Part shown: positions 56,015 through 64,000 of the stretch, piece by piece | How positions within the stretch are numbered: position 1 is the first letter of the stretch | How the letters are laid out: each line of letters opens with the position of its first letter | Source: Candidatus Tisiphia endosymbiont of Nemotelus nigrinus | Lineage (GTDB): Bacteria; Pseudomonadota; Alphaproteobacteria; Rickettsiales; Rickettsiaceae | Length of the DNA: 64,000 nucleotides | Reading direction: 5' to 3' | NCBI RefSeq assembly: GCF_964026475.1 | Contig: NZ_OZ032151.1 | Coordinates: 62,001-126,000, forward strand | Notes under the pieces: model-generated | What the model was told of the DNA's origin: nothing | The model's input: the letters and a program-made list of their open reading frames with translations, nothing else | Databases searched by the model: none | Position numbers and translations under genes: made by a program

Positions 56015-56262
56015 TATAATGACATTTTTTTAAAATTCTTACCTTCTTTAAAGTCATTAATTGCCCGGTTTAATCTTTCAACATTTTTAGGGCTTTTTAA
56101 CAGGTATACTGTTTCTTCCAAAGAATTGTAATCATCAAGAGAAATAACAACTACAGACTGTTGTTTTTGTCTAGTGATTATTATGGGGGAATGATCATCA
56201 CACACTTTATTCATAAGGCTAGAAAACTCACTACGAGCTTTAGTATAAGAGATTGCTTCCAT
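56014..56262 (-). CDS. YefM-family antitoxin (second module)
   Basis: An 82-residue antitoxin: MEAISYTKARSEFSSLMNKV, ITRQKQQSVVVISLDDYNSL, then a basic C-terminus. I take ATG 56262; an earlier start at 56286 would overlap its operator. It is unrelated in detail to the 22.9-kb module, so the two were acquired separately. Confidence 0.9.
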   Translation of the reverse strand: MEAISYTKARSEFSSLMNKVCDDHSPIIITRQKQQSVVVISLDDYNSLEETVYLLKSPKNVERLNRAINDFKEGKNFKKMSL

Positions 56263-56280
56263 GATATGAGCATATTTTAA

Positions 56281-56311
56281 GTACATGTATTAATATTAGT
56301 ACATGTACTAT
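56281..56311. promoter_or_regulatory. Predicted YefM operator
   Basis: Two GTACATGTA-containing palindromes, one at 56281-56290 and one at 56298-56310 (TAGTACATGTACTA), lie 20-50 bp upstream of the antitoxin start. Escherichia coli YefM binds paired palindromes with TGTACA cores in the same position. Confidence 0.55.
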
Positions 56312-56510
56312 AATAAGTCAATAAAATTATATTTAGGTAATTGCTAATAAATTTTATAAACTCAATTTAACAAATATACAAACATCCAAGATGCATTATT
56401 ATGCCCTTCGGTATTCCCAGTTATTTCAATCAGATCATTTATTTGGCTACCTGGTAGTTGTAACTTCAGAAGCTGTAGAAACAGCTTCTGAAATAGTGTG
56501 TGGGTGGTTT

Positions 56511-56801
56511 CTACTCTGTAAGTTGTTGTTCTTCGTTGCCTAGCATAGGGGTGTGTTCATCATGCTTCGCTACATTATTGTCGTCCGCAGATAGCTTAAA
56601 AAGTTCACTAAATGGATAGAGGTTATTATCCTTCTGTATTTGAGTTTCTACTATTTTAGCTTCTGCCATTTTAGTTTTTATTATTCTTATAGTTTCTTCT
56701 ACTTTAACTTCTAATTCAGCTTTTGCCATTTTAGCTTCTAATTCAGCTTTTGCCATTTCAACTTCTGCCACTGTAGAAGTGATCTTTTTGTTTGATAGCA
56801 T
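56511..56801 (-). CDS. Small coiled-coil protein
   Basis: A 96-residue protein with a good AGGAGA site. The N-terminal half is a charged helix with a tandem duplication (MAKAELEA, MAKAELEV) and then EETIRIIKTKMAEAKIVE. The C-terminal part is acidic (LSADDNNVAKHDEHTP). No family is recognised. Genes like this, with repeated heptads, vary fast. Confidence 0.6.
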   Translation of the reverse strand: MLSNKKITSTVAEVEMAKAELEAKMAKAELEVKVEETIRIIKTKMAEAKIVETQIQKDNNLYPFSELFKLSADDNNVAKHDEHTPMLGNEEQQLTE

Positions 56802-56893
56802 ATAAATCTCCTGTTAATTATTAATCGGCAGATACCATTATACCCAAAATTAGTTAATAAATCTATAAATAGTTTAACCAAAGAACAATGTTT

Positions 56894-56974
56894 GTCATCC
56901 CTGCGAACGCAGGGATATAAAACAACGCTTAAAAACCCTAAGGTATTATAGATTCCCGTCTACGCGGGAATGAC
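56894..56974. repeat. Family-H palindrome (GTCATCCCTGCG type)
   Basis: GTCATCCCTGCGAACGCAGGG at the left and CCCGTCTACGCGGGAATGAC at the right. It is a widespread bacterial repeat type and is seen once here. The rest of 56802-57109 holds no gene. Confidence 0.8.
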
Positions 56975-57109
56975 ATTTTTTGTATTTAAATATAGTAGAT
57001 GTTATATTCTAGACTTTTGACGGAGCGACTATTTCTTTGACAAACAACAATCACTATCTGCCCAAAGTAGTTAGGCACGAGATAGTTTTATAGAATGTAT
57101 GCTAAGAAC

Positions 57110-57940
57110 CTAATAAGAATTAGATTCACCGCCATCTAGTAGAATATTTGAGCCATTTATATGACTAGACTTATTTGAGAGCAAAAATACTACTAAATTT
57201 CCGAGATCTTCAGTTTCACCATAAGATTTCAAAGGTATAGAAGAGGTATCTTTTAATAATTGCTCCTCATATGAAATGTTATTTAAACTAGCCTTTTCTG
57301 TTATCATATTCTTATGATGTTGCGTTAAAATTGGTCCTGGAGAAATAGCGTTAACACGAATTTTACGTGTAGCAAACAAATGCATCAGATTTTTTATTTC
57401 TCCACTCCAAGCAAGTCGTACAACATTGGTATTAGGGTAGGCTGGTAGAAAATTCTTAGAACTACTACCTGAAATTACAACAATGCTACCATTATTATGA
57501 ATTTTAGGGGCAAAAAAACGTACCACCTCAAGTGGAGCAATAAAAGTTTCTGCAAATACTTTAGTCCATTCGTCTTTACTAGGAATGTCATTTTTATTCA
57601 AGGATGGTCTTGGACCAATAAGCACAATTCCTTCGATAGAGGAAAGAGTAATTTTACTTGCCGCATTTTCTATAGTTTTAGTATCTGAAAAATCAATTAT
57701 CAAGTTTCTAACTGTAATATTAGGGTATTTTTTTTGTAAATCCTTTTGCAAATTAGTCAGTTTATTATTGTTCCTACCAGATACTAGTAGATTATACCCT
57801 TCTGATGCTAGCACATCGCATATAGTTGAACCTAATGCACCGGTTGCTGCAGTAACAAGTATAGTACCATTTTGTTTGTGATCACTAGCATTACTGGAGA
57901 AATAAAATAGTAGGGTGAAAATAGTAATTAGAAGTTTCAT
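57110..57940 (-). CDS. Exported SDR-family protein with altered catalytic site
   Basis: A 276-residue short-chain dehydrogenase fold behind a Sec signal peptide (MKLLITIFTLLFYFSSNASD). The nucleotide motif TAATGALGSTICDVL, DFSD, the serine segment VVISGSSSKNFLPAY and SPGPILTQHH are present, and the end (GSNILLDGGES) is typical. The catalytic YxxxK reads YPNTN, lacking the lysine. Periplasmic SDRs are rare because NAD(P) is cytosolic; this one may bind a ligand without catalysis, or the leader may not be a true export signal. AAGGAT precedes the ATG. Confidence 0.82.
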   Translation of the reverse strand: MKLLITIFTLLFYFSSNASDHKQNGTILVTAATGALGSTICDVLASEGYNLLVSGRNNNKLTNLQKDLQKKYPNITVRNLIIDFSDTKTIENAASKITLSSIEGIVLIGPRPSLNKNDIPSKDEWTKVFAETFIAPLEVVRFFAPKIHNNGSIVVISGSSSKNFLPAYPNTNVVRLAWSGEIKNLMHLFATRKIRVNAISPGPILTQHHKNMITEKASLNNISYEEQLLKDTSSIPLKSYGETEDLGNLVVFLLSNKSSHINGSNILLDGGESNSY

Positions 57941-58140
57941 ATCAACAATCCTTTAATTTTGATAATAGATTATTTTTTAGTCCAGTTCTAGATGAATTAT
58001 AACTCTTCTCTTCTAAACCATATTTATAGAACATTTTTACAATAACAAATATATTAATGTTATTAATAATAAGAAATCCTAACATGAACTTCAATATCTA
58101 TATTAATGATCAGCTATATCAGAAATTAGAATACCTAGTA

Positions 58141-59406
58141 CTAAACCGCCATACGCTTTTTAGTAGGTTTTACATAGTTTTTTGGAGTAACTACTGGCTG
58201 AGCCGTACCATCTATCACATCTTTGGAAATATGCACCTGCATTTTCTTCAGAGTGGTAACATTATACATACTGTCAAGTAGAAGTGTTTCGATTATGGAA
58301 CGGAGTCCCCTAGCTCCTGTTTTCCGTGCCAATGCTTTTTCGGCTATTGCTTCTAAAGCGTCGTTATCAATTGATAATTCAACATCATCTAACTCAAATA
58401 ATTTATGATATTGTTTGATAACAGCATTCTTTGGTTTAGTTAAAATTGCCACTAAAGATGCCTTATCTAAGTCATCTAAAGTTGCTATTACTGGAAGTCT
58501 ACCAATGAATTCAGGAATTAACCCAAACTTTACTAAATCTTCAATTTCTAATGATTTGAGTGTTTCGCTATGGTTTCTTTCTTGTTTTGACTGAACATTT
58601 GCTGCAAAACCAATTGAACTTTGAGCAGTACGAGCATTAATGATAGTATCTATCCCCATGAAAGCCCCACCACATATGAACAAAATATTGGAAGTATCCA
58701 CTTGCACAAAATCTTGTTGCGGGTGTTTTCTTCCCCCTTGTGGCGGTACAGATGCAACAGTTCCTTCCATGATTTTAAGTAACGCTTGTTGTACCCCTTC
58801 TCCTGACACATCTCTTGTTATGGAGGGGTTTTCGGATTTTCTAGCGATTTTATCTACTTCATCTATATAAACAATACCTCGTTGGGCTTTAGCTATATTA
58901 AAGTCTGCTGCTTGTAATAATCTTAGCAAGATATTTTCAACATCTTCACCAACATAGCCGGCTTCAGTTAAGGAAGTGGCATCTGCCATAGTAAAAGGTA
59001 CATCAAGAATTTTTGCTAAGGTTTGTGCCAAAAGAGTTTTCCCTGAACCAGTAGAGCCAATAATTAGGATATTTGATTTATTTAATTCAACATCATTATT
59101 ACCTGACTCGATATATTCTAATCGTTTATAGTGATTATATACCGCAACTGATAAGATTTTTTTTGCTTGATCTTGACCAATTACGTAATCATTAAGAGTA
59201 GAAAAAATCTTTTGTGGCGTTGGGATTGAAGAGGAAATTTGCTTAAGTGATACCTTAGTTTCTTCTTTTATAATATCAAGGCAAAGTTCAATACATTCAT
59301 TACAAATGAATACCGTTGGTCCAGCGATTAATTTTATTACTTCATATTGATTTTTACCACAAAAAGAACAATTTAACTCTTTTCTTTCGACTTCACCACT
59401 TGCCAT
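58141..59406 (-). CDS. clpX: ATP-dependent Clp protease ATPase ClpX
   Basis: A 421-residue AAA+ unfoldase. The zinc-binding domain has C13, C16, C35 and C38 ([19 protein letters not shown]). Walker A GSTGSGKT (117-124), Walker [12 protein letters not shown], the pore loop region ([13 protein letters not shown]) and sensor 2 (TGARGLRSI) are intact. It feeds substrates to ClpP, which is not nearby. Confidence 0.98.
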   Translation of the reverse strand: MASGEVERKELNCSFCGKNQYEVIKLIAGPTVFICNECIELCLDIIKEETKVSLKQISSSIPTPQKIFSTLNDYVIGQDQAKKILSVAVYNHYKRLEYIESGNNDVELNKSNILIIGSTGSGKTLLAQTLAKILDVPFTMADATSLTEAGYVGEDVENILLRLLQAADFNIAKAQRGIVYIDEVDKIARKSENPSITRDVSGEGVQQALLKIMEGTVASVPPQGGRKHPQQDFVQVDTSNILFICGGAFMGIDTIINARTAQSSIGFAANVQSKQERNHSETLKSLEIEDLVKFGLIPEFIGRLPVIATLDDLDKASLVAILTKPKNAVIKQYHKLFELDDVELSIDNDALEAIAEKALARKTGARGLRSIIETLLLDSMYNVTTLKKMQVHISKDVIDGTAQPVVTPKNYVKPTKKRMAV

Positions 59407-59765
59407 AATTTTGCTTTTTTAATTTGTGATTTTAATATTGTCCATATATAGCTAACCTGACTAGTATTACTTTGTCGTTGCGAGGCGGCGTAAGCCAACG
59501 AAACAATCCATTTCTAATTGTTTTTTTGGATTGCTTCATAGCTACTAAAGTAGCTTTTCGCAATGACGTTGGAATAACAAGTACTTCTGTCTATTAGCAA
59601 GACCACGTGAATGTAGAGGGATTGGTAGCATTCTACTCCTCGTTAATAGACGTCTGTAAACTTGGTTTCAGTTTAATGTTAGTTGTATTATTATATCTCT
59701 AAATATAGATAAGTTATTTGGGTAAGTCTAATATATTTTTAATGTTATCTGATATTATAAAAAAT
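59407..59765. repeat. Composite repeat region between clpX and dnaA
   Basis: ATATAGCTAACCTGACTAGTA starts a family-F element with a REP at 59474-59568. A second REP-like part follows (TCTATTAGCAAGACCACGTG), and a distant end TAATGTTAGTTG near 59677-59688. No gene, and no cluster of DnaA boxes, is seen. Confidence 0.65.
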
Positions 59766-61184
59766 CTAATTTTGCAGTATCTTCATTAACAAACTAAGCT
59801 CCTCTCGGAATTCTGTATCAATCTCACATAATTCTTCTACCTTTTTGATAGCATGCATTATTGTAGTATGATCTTTTTTACCAAATTTTTTACCGATATC
59901 AGTAAGGCTTTTTGGCGTTAATGTTTTGCTTAAATACATAGCTACTTGTCTTGGCCTAGCTATTGAGCGAATACGTCTAGGAGAAGACATATCGGAGAAT
60001 TTAATATTATAACGATCAGCTACTTTTCTTTGAATATCTTCAATTGTGATAATTTTCTCATTGGAACGTAGTAGGTCACGCAAGATATTTTGGGTATTTT
60101 CTAAAGTTATTTCCCTACCAACTAAGGTAGAATGAGCGATAACTTTATTAAGAGCTCCTTCTAACTCTCTGACATTTGATGTTATTTTAGCTGCTAAAAA
60201 TTCTACAACATTCTTAGGTATATGGATATTCATTTGCTCAAGTTTAGATTCTAAAATTCCCAATCTTAGTTCATAAGTAGTACTGTGAACATCTGCAACC
60301 AATCCCCAACCAAGCCGGGATTTAATTCGATCTTCGATATTATCTAAATCTGATGGTGAGCGGTCACACGATATAACCATCTGACGATTATTATCAATCA
60401 AAGCATTGAAAGTATGAAAAAACTCCTCTTGGGTGCTGTCTTTACCTGATATGAATTGAATATCATCGATCATTAATACGTCAACCGAACGAAACTCTTC
60501 TTTAAAAGACATAACATCTTTATTACGTAAGGCCTTGATAAATTGGTACATAAACTTTTCTGCCGACATGTAAATTACCTTACGAGTCGGATTATTATGT
60601 TTTATATACCAAGCAATGGCATGCATTAAGTGGGTTTTACCAAGACCGACCCCTCCATATAAAAATAAGGGGTTAGATTCAGCTACTGCCCCTTCCGATT
60701 CAGCTACTGCCCTAGATGCTGCGTAGGCTAATTCATTTGGTCCACCCACCACAAAATTTTCAAAAGTAAATCGTAAGTCTAATGCTGAAAAAATACCTTC
60801 GGAATTGATATCCATTCCTTCTTTTATTGATGGAGCTTTTGCCAAATACTCAGGTATATTTGATTCAACTATATTTGGGTTTTGTTCTGATAATTCTTTA
60901 GTAATGATCTCAATTGACTTGATGTCTTTGTCATAGGACTGCCAAGATTGCAATATAGCACGTGTATATCTAGATCTTATCCAATCTCGAATAAAATTTG
61001 TTGGCGTAGAAAGTATAATAGTGCTAGTAGTCGCTTCTAGAAAGTTAATCTTACTAAACCAACTTTTATATAAGGCATTGCCGTAATGTTTATTTAGGTC
61101 AGAACAAACTTGTTGCCAAATATCTCTATGATAAGTCACTTCCTTTGCTATAGCCATATGGTTAGTATTCACAGAATTTGCCAT
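59766..61184 (-). CDS. dnaA: Chromosomal replication initiator DnaA
   Basis: A 472-residue initiator. Domain I is about 20-95, domain III has Walker [15 protein letters not shown] (about 177-184) and Walker [17 protein letters not shown], and domain IV has the DnaA-box-binding signature [15 protein letters not shown]. The [20 protein letters not shown] segment includes a short sequence duplication (two GATTCAGCTACTGCCC blocks). Its start overlaps the rhodanese gene by 16 bp. No oriC is recognised beside it. Confidence 0.98.
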   Translation of the reverse strand: MANSVNTNHMAIAKEVTYHRDIWQQVCSDLNKHYGNALYKSWFSKINFLEATTSTIILSTPTNFIRDWIRSRYTRAILQSWQSYDKDIKSIEIITKELSEQNPNIVESNIPEYLAKAPSIKEGMDINSEGIFSALDLRFTFENFVVGGPNELAYAASRAVAESEGAVAESNPLFLYGGVGLGKTHLMHAIAWYIKHNNPTRKVIYMSAEKFMYQFIKALRNKDVMSFKEEFRSVDVLMIDDIQFISGKDSTQEEFFHTFNALIDNNRQMVISCDRSPSDLDNIEDRIKSRLGWGLVADVHSTTYELRLGILESKLEQMNIHIPKNVVEFLAAKITSNVRELEGALNKVIAHSTLVGREITLENTQNILRDLLRSNEKIITIEDIQRKVADRYNIKFSDMSSPRRIRSIARPRQVAMYLSKTLTPKSLTDIGKKFGKKDHTTIMHAIKKVEELCEIDTEFREELSLLMKILQN

Positions 61185-61552
61185 GGTAAATTATTTTGTT
61201 TCCAACCAGCTCCATTAGTTCCTCCTTCAAAACCATCAATTATATTGTAACAGTCTTTATAACCTAAAGTACTAGCAAATTGTGCTGCTTCACGAGATCT
61301 ACCACCTGAACGACAGAGGAATAATAGCTTATGGTTATTACTGACTTTTGACATTAGCTGGTTCTTAAATTCGTTATTTAATGACATATTAGGCAATAAG
61401 CACCAACTAACAAAAACTATCTTATCTTTATCAACTTTTGGAATGCCTATTTTCTGCCATTCTTCAGTAGTTCTAACATCAATTATCATGCTGTTATTAT
61501 CTATTTCTAGCAACTTATAAGTGTTTAAGGAAGATATATTTTTGATGCTCAT
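61169..61552 (-). CDS. Rhodanese-domain protein
   Basis: A 127-residue single rhodanese domain. [20 protein letters not shown] opens it, and [20 protein letters not shown] carries the active-site cysteine loop CRSGGR. It could be a sulfur carrier in tRNA thiolation or cluster assembly. It overlaps dnaA and precedes it in the operon. Confidence 0.92.
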   Translation of the reverse strand: MSIKNISSLNTYKLLEIDNNSMIIDVRTTEEWQKIGIPKVDKDKIVFVSWCLLPNMSLNNEFKNQLMSKVSNNHKLLFLCRSGGRSREAAQFASTLGYKDCYNIIDGFEGGTNGAGWKQNNLPWQIL

Positions 61553-61713
61553 AAAGTTTTAGCGTTTCTTTGATATATTAAATATTATTGAATAAGGAAG
61601 ATTTGGAGCAATTAATTCTAGCACTATTTTATACAGCTTACATTTTATTTTATATTTGTTAATTGTCAAACTATCTGAATTATATTATGATGTTTTTTTA
61701 TAAGATTGTAAAT

Positions 61714-61989
61714 ATGGATTATTTTAACACAACATCTTTAACCAAAAAATTGTTATACCAAAGCAAAAATCGCGGTTGCAAAGAAATTGGGTTAATATTA
61801 GGTAATTTTGCTGAAAAATTTCTTGCTAACATGGATGGAGCTAGTTTAGTAGATTTTGCTTTAATACTTAACCAAAATGATCTAGACATTTATGATTGGA
61901 TTACCAATAGAACTGTTCCTCCCTCTCACTTAAATTCAAAAGTGATGCTACAGATACTTAGTTTTGATATTAACCACCTAGAAGCTTAG
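61714..61989 (+). CDS. sdhE: Succinate dehydrogenase flavinylation factor SdhE
   Basis: A 91-residue SdhE/SDHAF2-family protein that promotes covalent FAD attachment to SdhA. KKLLYQSKNRGCKEIGLILG is the RGxxE-type signature (here RGCKE), and ALILNQNDLDIYDWITN is the second conserved block. I take ATG 61714 rather than a TTG 17 codons upstream. It ends 3 bp before mfd. Confidence 0.9.
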   Translation: MDYFNTTSLTKKLLYQSKNRGCKEIGLILGNFAEKFLANMDGASLVDFALILNQNDLDIYDWITNRTVPPSHLNSKVMLQILSFDINHLEA

Positions 61990-61992
61990 TAA

Positions 61993-64000
61993 ATGATACA
62001 ACAACCACTGCCACTCAGTGCAAAAAGTTTTTTTGCTAGTGAGTATTTTTTAAATAAATCCACCAAGAATATTTTACTTATTTTTGCTAGTGAAGAAGAT
62101 GCAATAAATAGCCATAAACAATTATTGTTTATGGCACAAAATGTCAAAACTAGCAATATATTATATTTTCCTAGTCTTGATACTATCCCATACGATCGTA
62201 TTTCACCGCAGTCTAACATTTTATCAGAAAGAGCTAATACACTAAGTTATTTAGCAACTAATAATGAAAAAAAATTGGTAGTTACTAATGCTGTGAATTT
62301 ACTGAGCAAATTACCTCCTCCAGAGTTACTAGTTAAGTCTTTTTTAAGATTACATAATAAAATGAACTTCTCCGCCAATAAACTAGCGGAATTCTTAGTA
62401 CATAATAGTTTTACTAGGAGTAGTAGTAGCATTGATAGTGGTGAATTTTCTATAAGAGGAGAGATAGTAGATATAGTTTTACCTGGTTCTAAAGCTTATC
62501 GTATTAATTTTAGTTGGGATCACATAGAATCAATCAAGGAATTTGATATTGACAGCCAGATTTCTACCAATAATTGTACAGAGCTAATACTTAATTCTGC
62601 TAGTGAGGTGATATTAAACCCGGAAACAATAAAGAATTTTAGAGATAATTACCTAAAAGCTTTTGGTGTTAATTACGTGAATAGCCCTTTATATGAATCA
62701 GTGATTGAAGGGAAAAATTTCCAAGGATATGAGCATTTATCTCCTTTATTCTATAATTCTTTCAGTAGCCTAATTAATTACTTAGATAATCCTATTATTA
62801 TTTATGATAATTTGTCGTTACAATCAATTATTGAGCAGGAGAATAATTATACAGATCTTTACAGATCGCGGATTGAGTCTAACAAAATAAAATTAAATAC
62901 CTTTTATCCTGCCTTGCCTCCTGAACAAGCGTACTTTACCAGCCAGGAAATACAAAAATTCCTAGAACATGATAATAATATTTTAATTAGTCCAGAAGAT
63001 TCGCCTTATGCACATTCATTAGAAAAAATTACGGTAACTAGTTTTATAGAGGATAAGACAGTTTTTAATAAGCTGTTTGAGATTATAGAAAATAATAAGA
63101 GTAAAATACCAATTATTTTTTGTCACTCTAAAAGTAATTTGGAAAGATTTAAAAGCCTAATAGATAGCTATTCCCGCAAATATATCGAAATAGACAATTT
63201 ACAACAGGCAAAAACTGGAATTATAAATCTTGCCTATGTTCAGCTTAGCCAAGGGTTTTATAGTGATAAATATTTGTTTATTGCTGCTCATGATATTCTC
63301 GGAAAAAGTGCGGTGAATTTTCGTCAGCAAGGTGCTAAACGTAAGCTTAAAAATCTTTTAATGGAATTGGATAATTTAAGTGAAGGAGAGTTAGTTGTTC
63401 ATAAGGATCATGGTATTGGGCAATTTCTTAATGTTGAAACACTAGATGTTAAAGGTAAAGCTCATGATTTCCTAAAAATTCTGTATGAGAATAATGATAA
63501 ATTATATATTCCCGTTGAAAATATAGAGCTAATTAAAAAATATGGTAGTAGTGAAGCACAGCTTGCCAAATTGGTTAGCAGTAGCTGGCAAAGAAGTAAA
63601 GCCAAACTTAAAAACCGTATTACAGAAATTGCTGAACAATTATTAGAAATAGCTGCTAAGAGAAAATTAGCTGTAACAAGTCCAATAGAATTTGATCATG
63701 CAGAGTATGAGCAATTTTGTCATAGATTTAAATATACCGAAACTGAAGATCAATTAAATGCCATAAACGATATTAGAAAAGATTTCGACTCAGGTCTTTT
63801 AATGGATAGATTAGTTTGTGGAGATGTTGGTTTTGGCAAGACTGAAGTAGCTATACGAGCAACTTTTATGGTAGCAAAATCAAGTTGTGGTGATATTGAT
63901 AAAACTCCTCAAGTAGCTATTATAGTACCAACTACTATTCTGGGTAAGCAGCATTATTTAAGATTTCTTAAAAGATTTAAGGATTTTGGCTTGAATATAG
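61993..64000 (+). CDS. mfd: Transcription-repair coupling factor Mfd, 5' part
   Basis: 669 codons are visible; the gene continues past the window edge. The N-terminal UvrB-like module (YFPSLDTIPYDRISPQSNIL), the polymerase-interacting domain (GELVVHKDHGIGQFLNVETL, LYIPVENIELIKKYG) and the start of the translocase with Walker A (LVCGDVGFGKTEVAIRA) are present. Mfd pushes stalled RNA polymerase off lesions and recruits UvrA, whose gene is at 42-45 kb. It is coupled to sdhE. Confidence 0.97.
   Translation, partial: MIQQPLPLSAKSFFASEYFLNKSTKNILLIFASEEDAINSHKQLLFMAQNVKTSNILYFPSLDTIPYDRISPQSNILSERANTLSYLATNNEKKLVVTNAVNLLSKLPPPELLVKSFLRLHNKMNFSANKLAEFLVHNSFTRSSSSIDSGEFSIRGEIVDIVLPGSKAYRINFSWDHIESIKEFDIDSQISTNNCTELILNSASEVILNPETIKNFRDNYLKAFGVNYVNSPLYESVIEGKNFQGYEHLSPLFYNSFSSLINYLDNPIIIYDNLSLQSIIEQENNYTDLYRSRIESNKIKLNTFYPALPPEQAYFTSQEIQKFLEHDNNILISPEDSPYAHSLEKITVTSFIEDKTVFNKLFEIIENNKSKIPIIFCHSKSNLERFKSLIDSYSRKYIEIDNLQQAKTGIINLAYVQLSQGFYSDKYLFIAAHDILGKSAVNFRQQGAKRKLKNLLMELDNLSEGELVVHKDHGIGQFLNVETLDVKGKAHDFLKILYENNDKLYIPVENIELIKKYGSSEAQLAKLVSSSWQRSKAKLKNRITEIAEQLLEIAAKRKLAVTSPIEFDHAEYEQFCHRFKYTETEDQLNAINDIRKDFDSGLLMDRLVCGDVGFGKTEVAIRATFMVAKSSCGDIDKTPQVAIIVPTTILGKQHYLRFLKRFKDFGLNI

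Noticed and set aside
59407..61700. Chromosome origin beside dnaA
   Set aside because: No cluster of TTATCCACA-like boxes or AT-rich 13-mers was found on either side of dnaA; in Rickettsiales oriC is often not next to dnaA.

Overview
The window is AT-rich bacterial chromosome and most likely comes from the family Rickettsiaceae (Rickettsia or a close relative such as a Megaira- or Torix-type symbiont). That placement is inferred from several features together: an atpH-A-G-D-C block lacking the membrane subunits, next to lpdA; scattered gene-transfer-agent (GTA) genes; ankyrin, patatin and NB-ARC/TPR proteins; many decayed genes; and palindromic repeats that invade reading frames. No rRNA or tRNA gene was recognised. 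The genus cannot be fixed from the sequence alone.

Layout. 1-10.2 kb: tail of an ABC transporter gene, mpg, an unknown possibly frameshifted protein, yajC-secD, and the ATP synthase F1 block atpH-A-G-D-C with a small membrane protein upstream. 10.5-12.5 kb: lpdA and an XRE regulator. 12.5-14.9 kb: gene-poor, with a divergent promoter, a strong hairpin, small ORFs of uncertain reality and several MITE-like palindromes. 14.9-18.3 kb: BON-domain lipoprotein, rlpA, pdhA and pdhB. 18.6-25.9 kb: an ankyrin protein, then GTA-like head and tail genes (protease-capsid fusion, connector, adaptor, DUF3168, DUF2460, DUF2163) with a YefM/YoeB module and a HepT/MNT module between them. 26-33 kb: DUF2335 protein, patatin phospholipase, MepB-like protein, and a STAND ATPase gene broken by an IS5-type element and a frameshift. 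33-38.3 kb: frameshifted comEC, an LtaS-like membrane phosphotransferase carrying two repeat-encoded peptides, and a SemiSWEET-thiamine pyrophosphokinase operon. 38.3-40.7 kb: a nest of mobile elements (IS481-type, IS110-type, MITEs). 41-48.7 kb: GNAT, queC, uvrA, ssb, lipoprotein hydrolase, holC, HU. 49-57.9 kb: APH-family kinase, holB, hscB-hscA-fdx, DUF2125-like protein, nitroreductase pseudogene, a second toxin-antitoxin pair, a coiled-coil protein and an exported SDR. 58-64 kb: clpX, dnaA, a rhodanese, sdhE and the 5' part of mfd.

Main discovery. The SemiSWEET-TPK operon (minus strand, 37350-38280) is preceded by the 3' half of a textbook TPP riboswitch. The missing 5' half (GGGGTGC box, P1 strand and a consensus sigma-70 promoter) lies about 2.4 kb upstream. 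The mobile nest sits exactly in the P3 loop. The two P1 strands remain perfectly complementary, and the 3' strand contains the GTG start codon of the SemiSWEET gene. This points to riboswitch-controlled thiamine salvage (import plus pyrophosphorylation) that has been split by a stack of transposons. The IS110-type element in the nest has a structured leader that could be its bridge RNA.

The second theme is repeats. At least six palindromic families fill the intergenic spaces, end genes (atpH) or sit in frame inside proteins (LtaS-like, HscA, HolC). Both measurable IS insertions used CTAG-containing targets.
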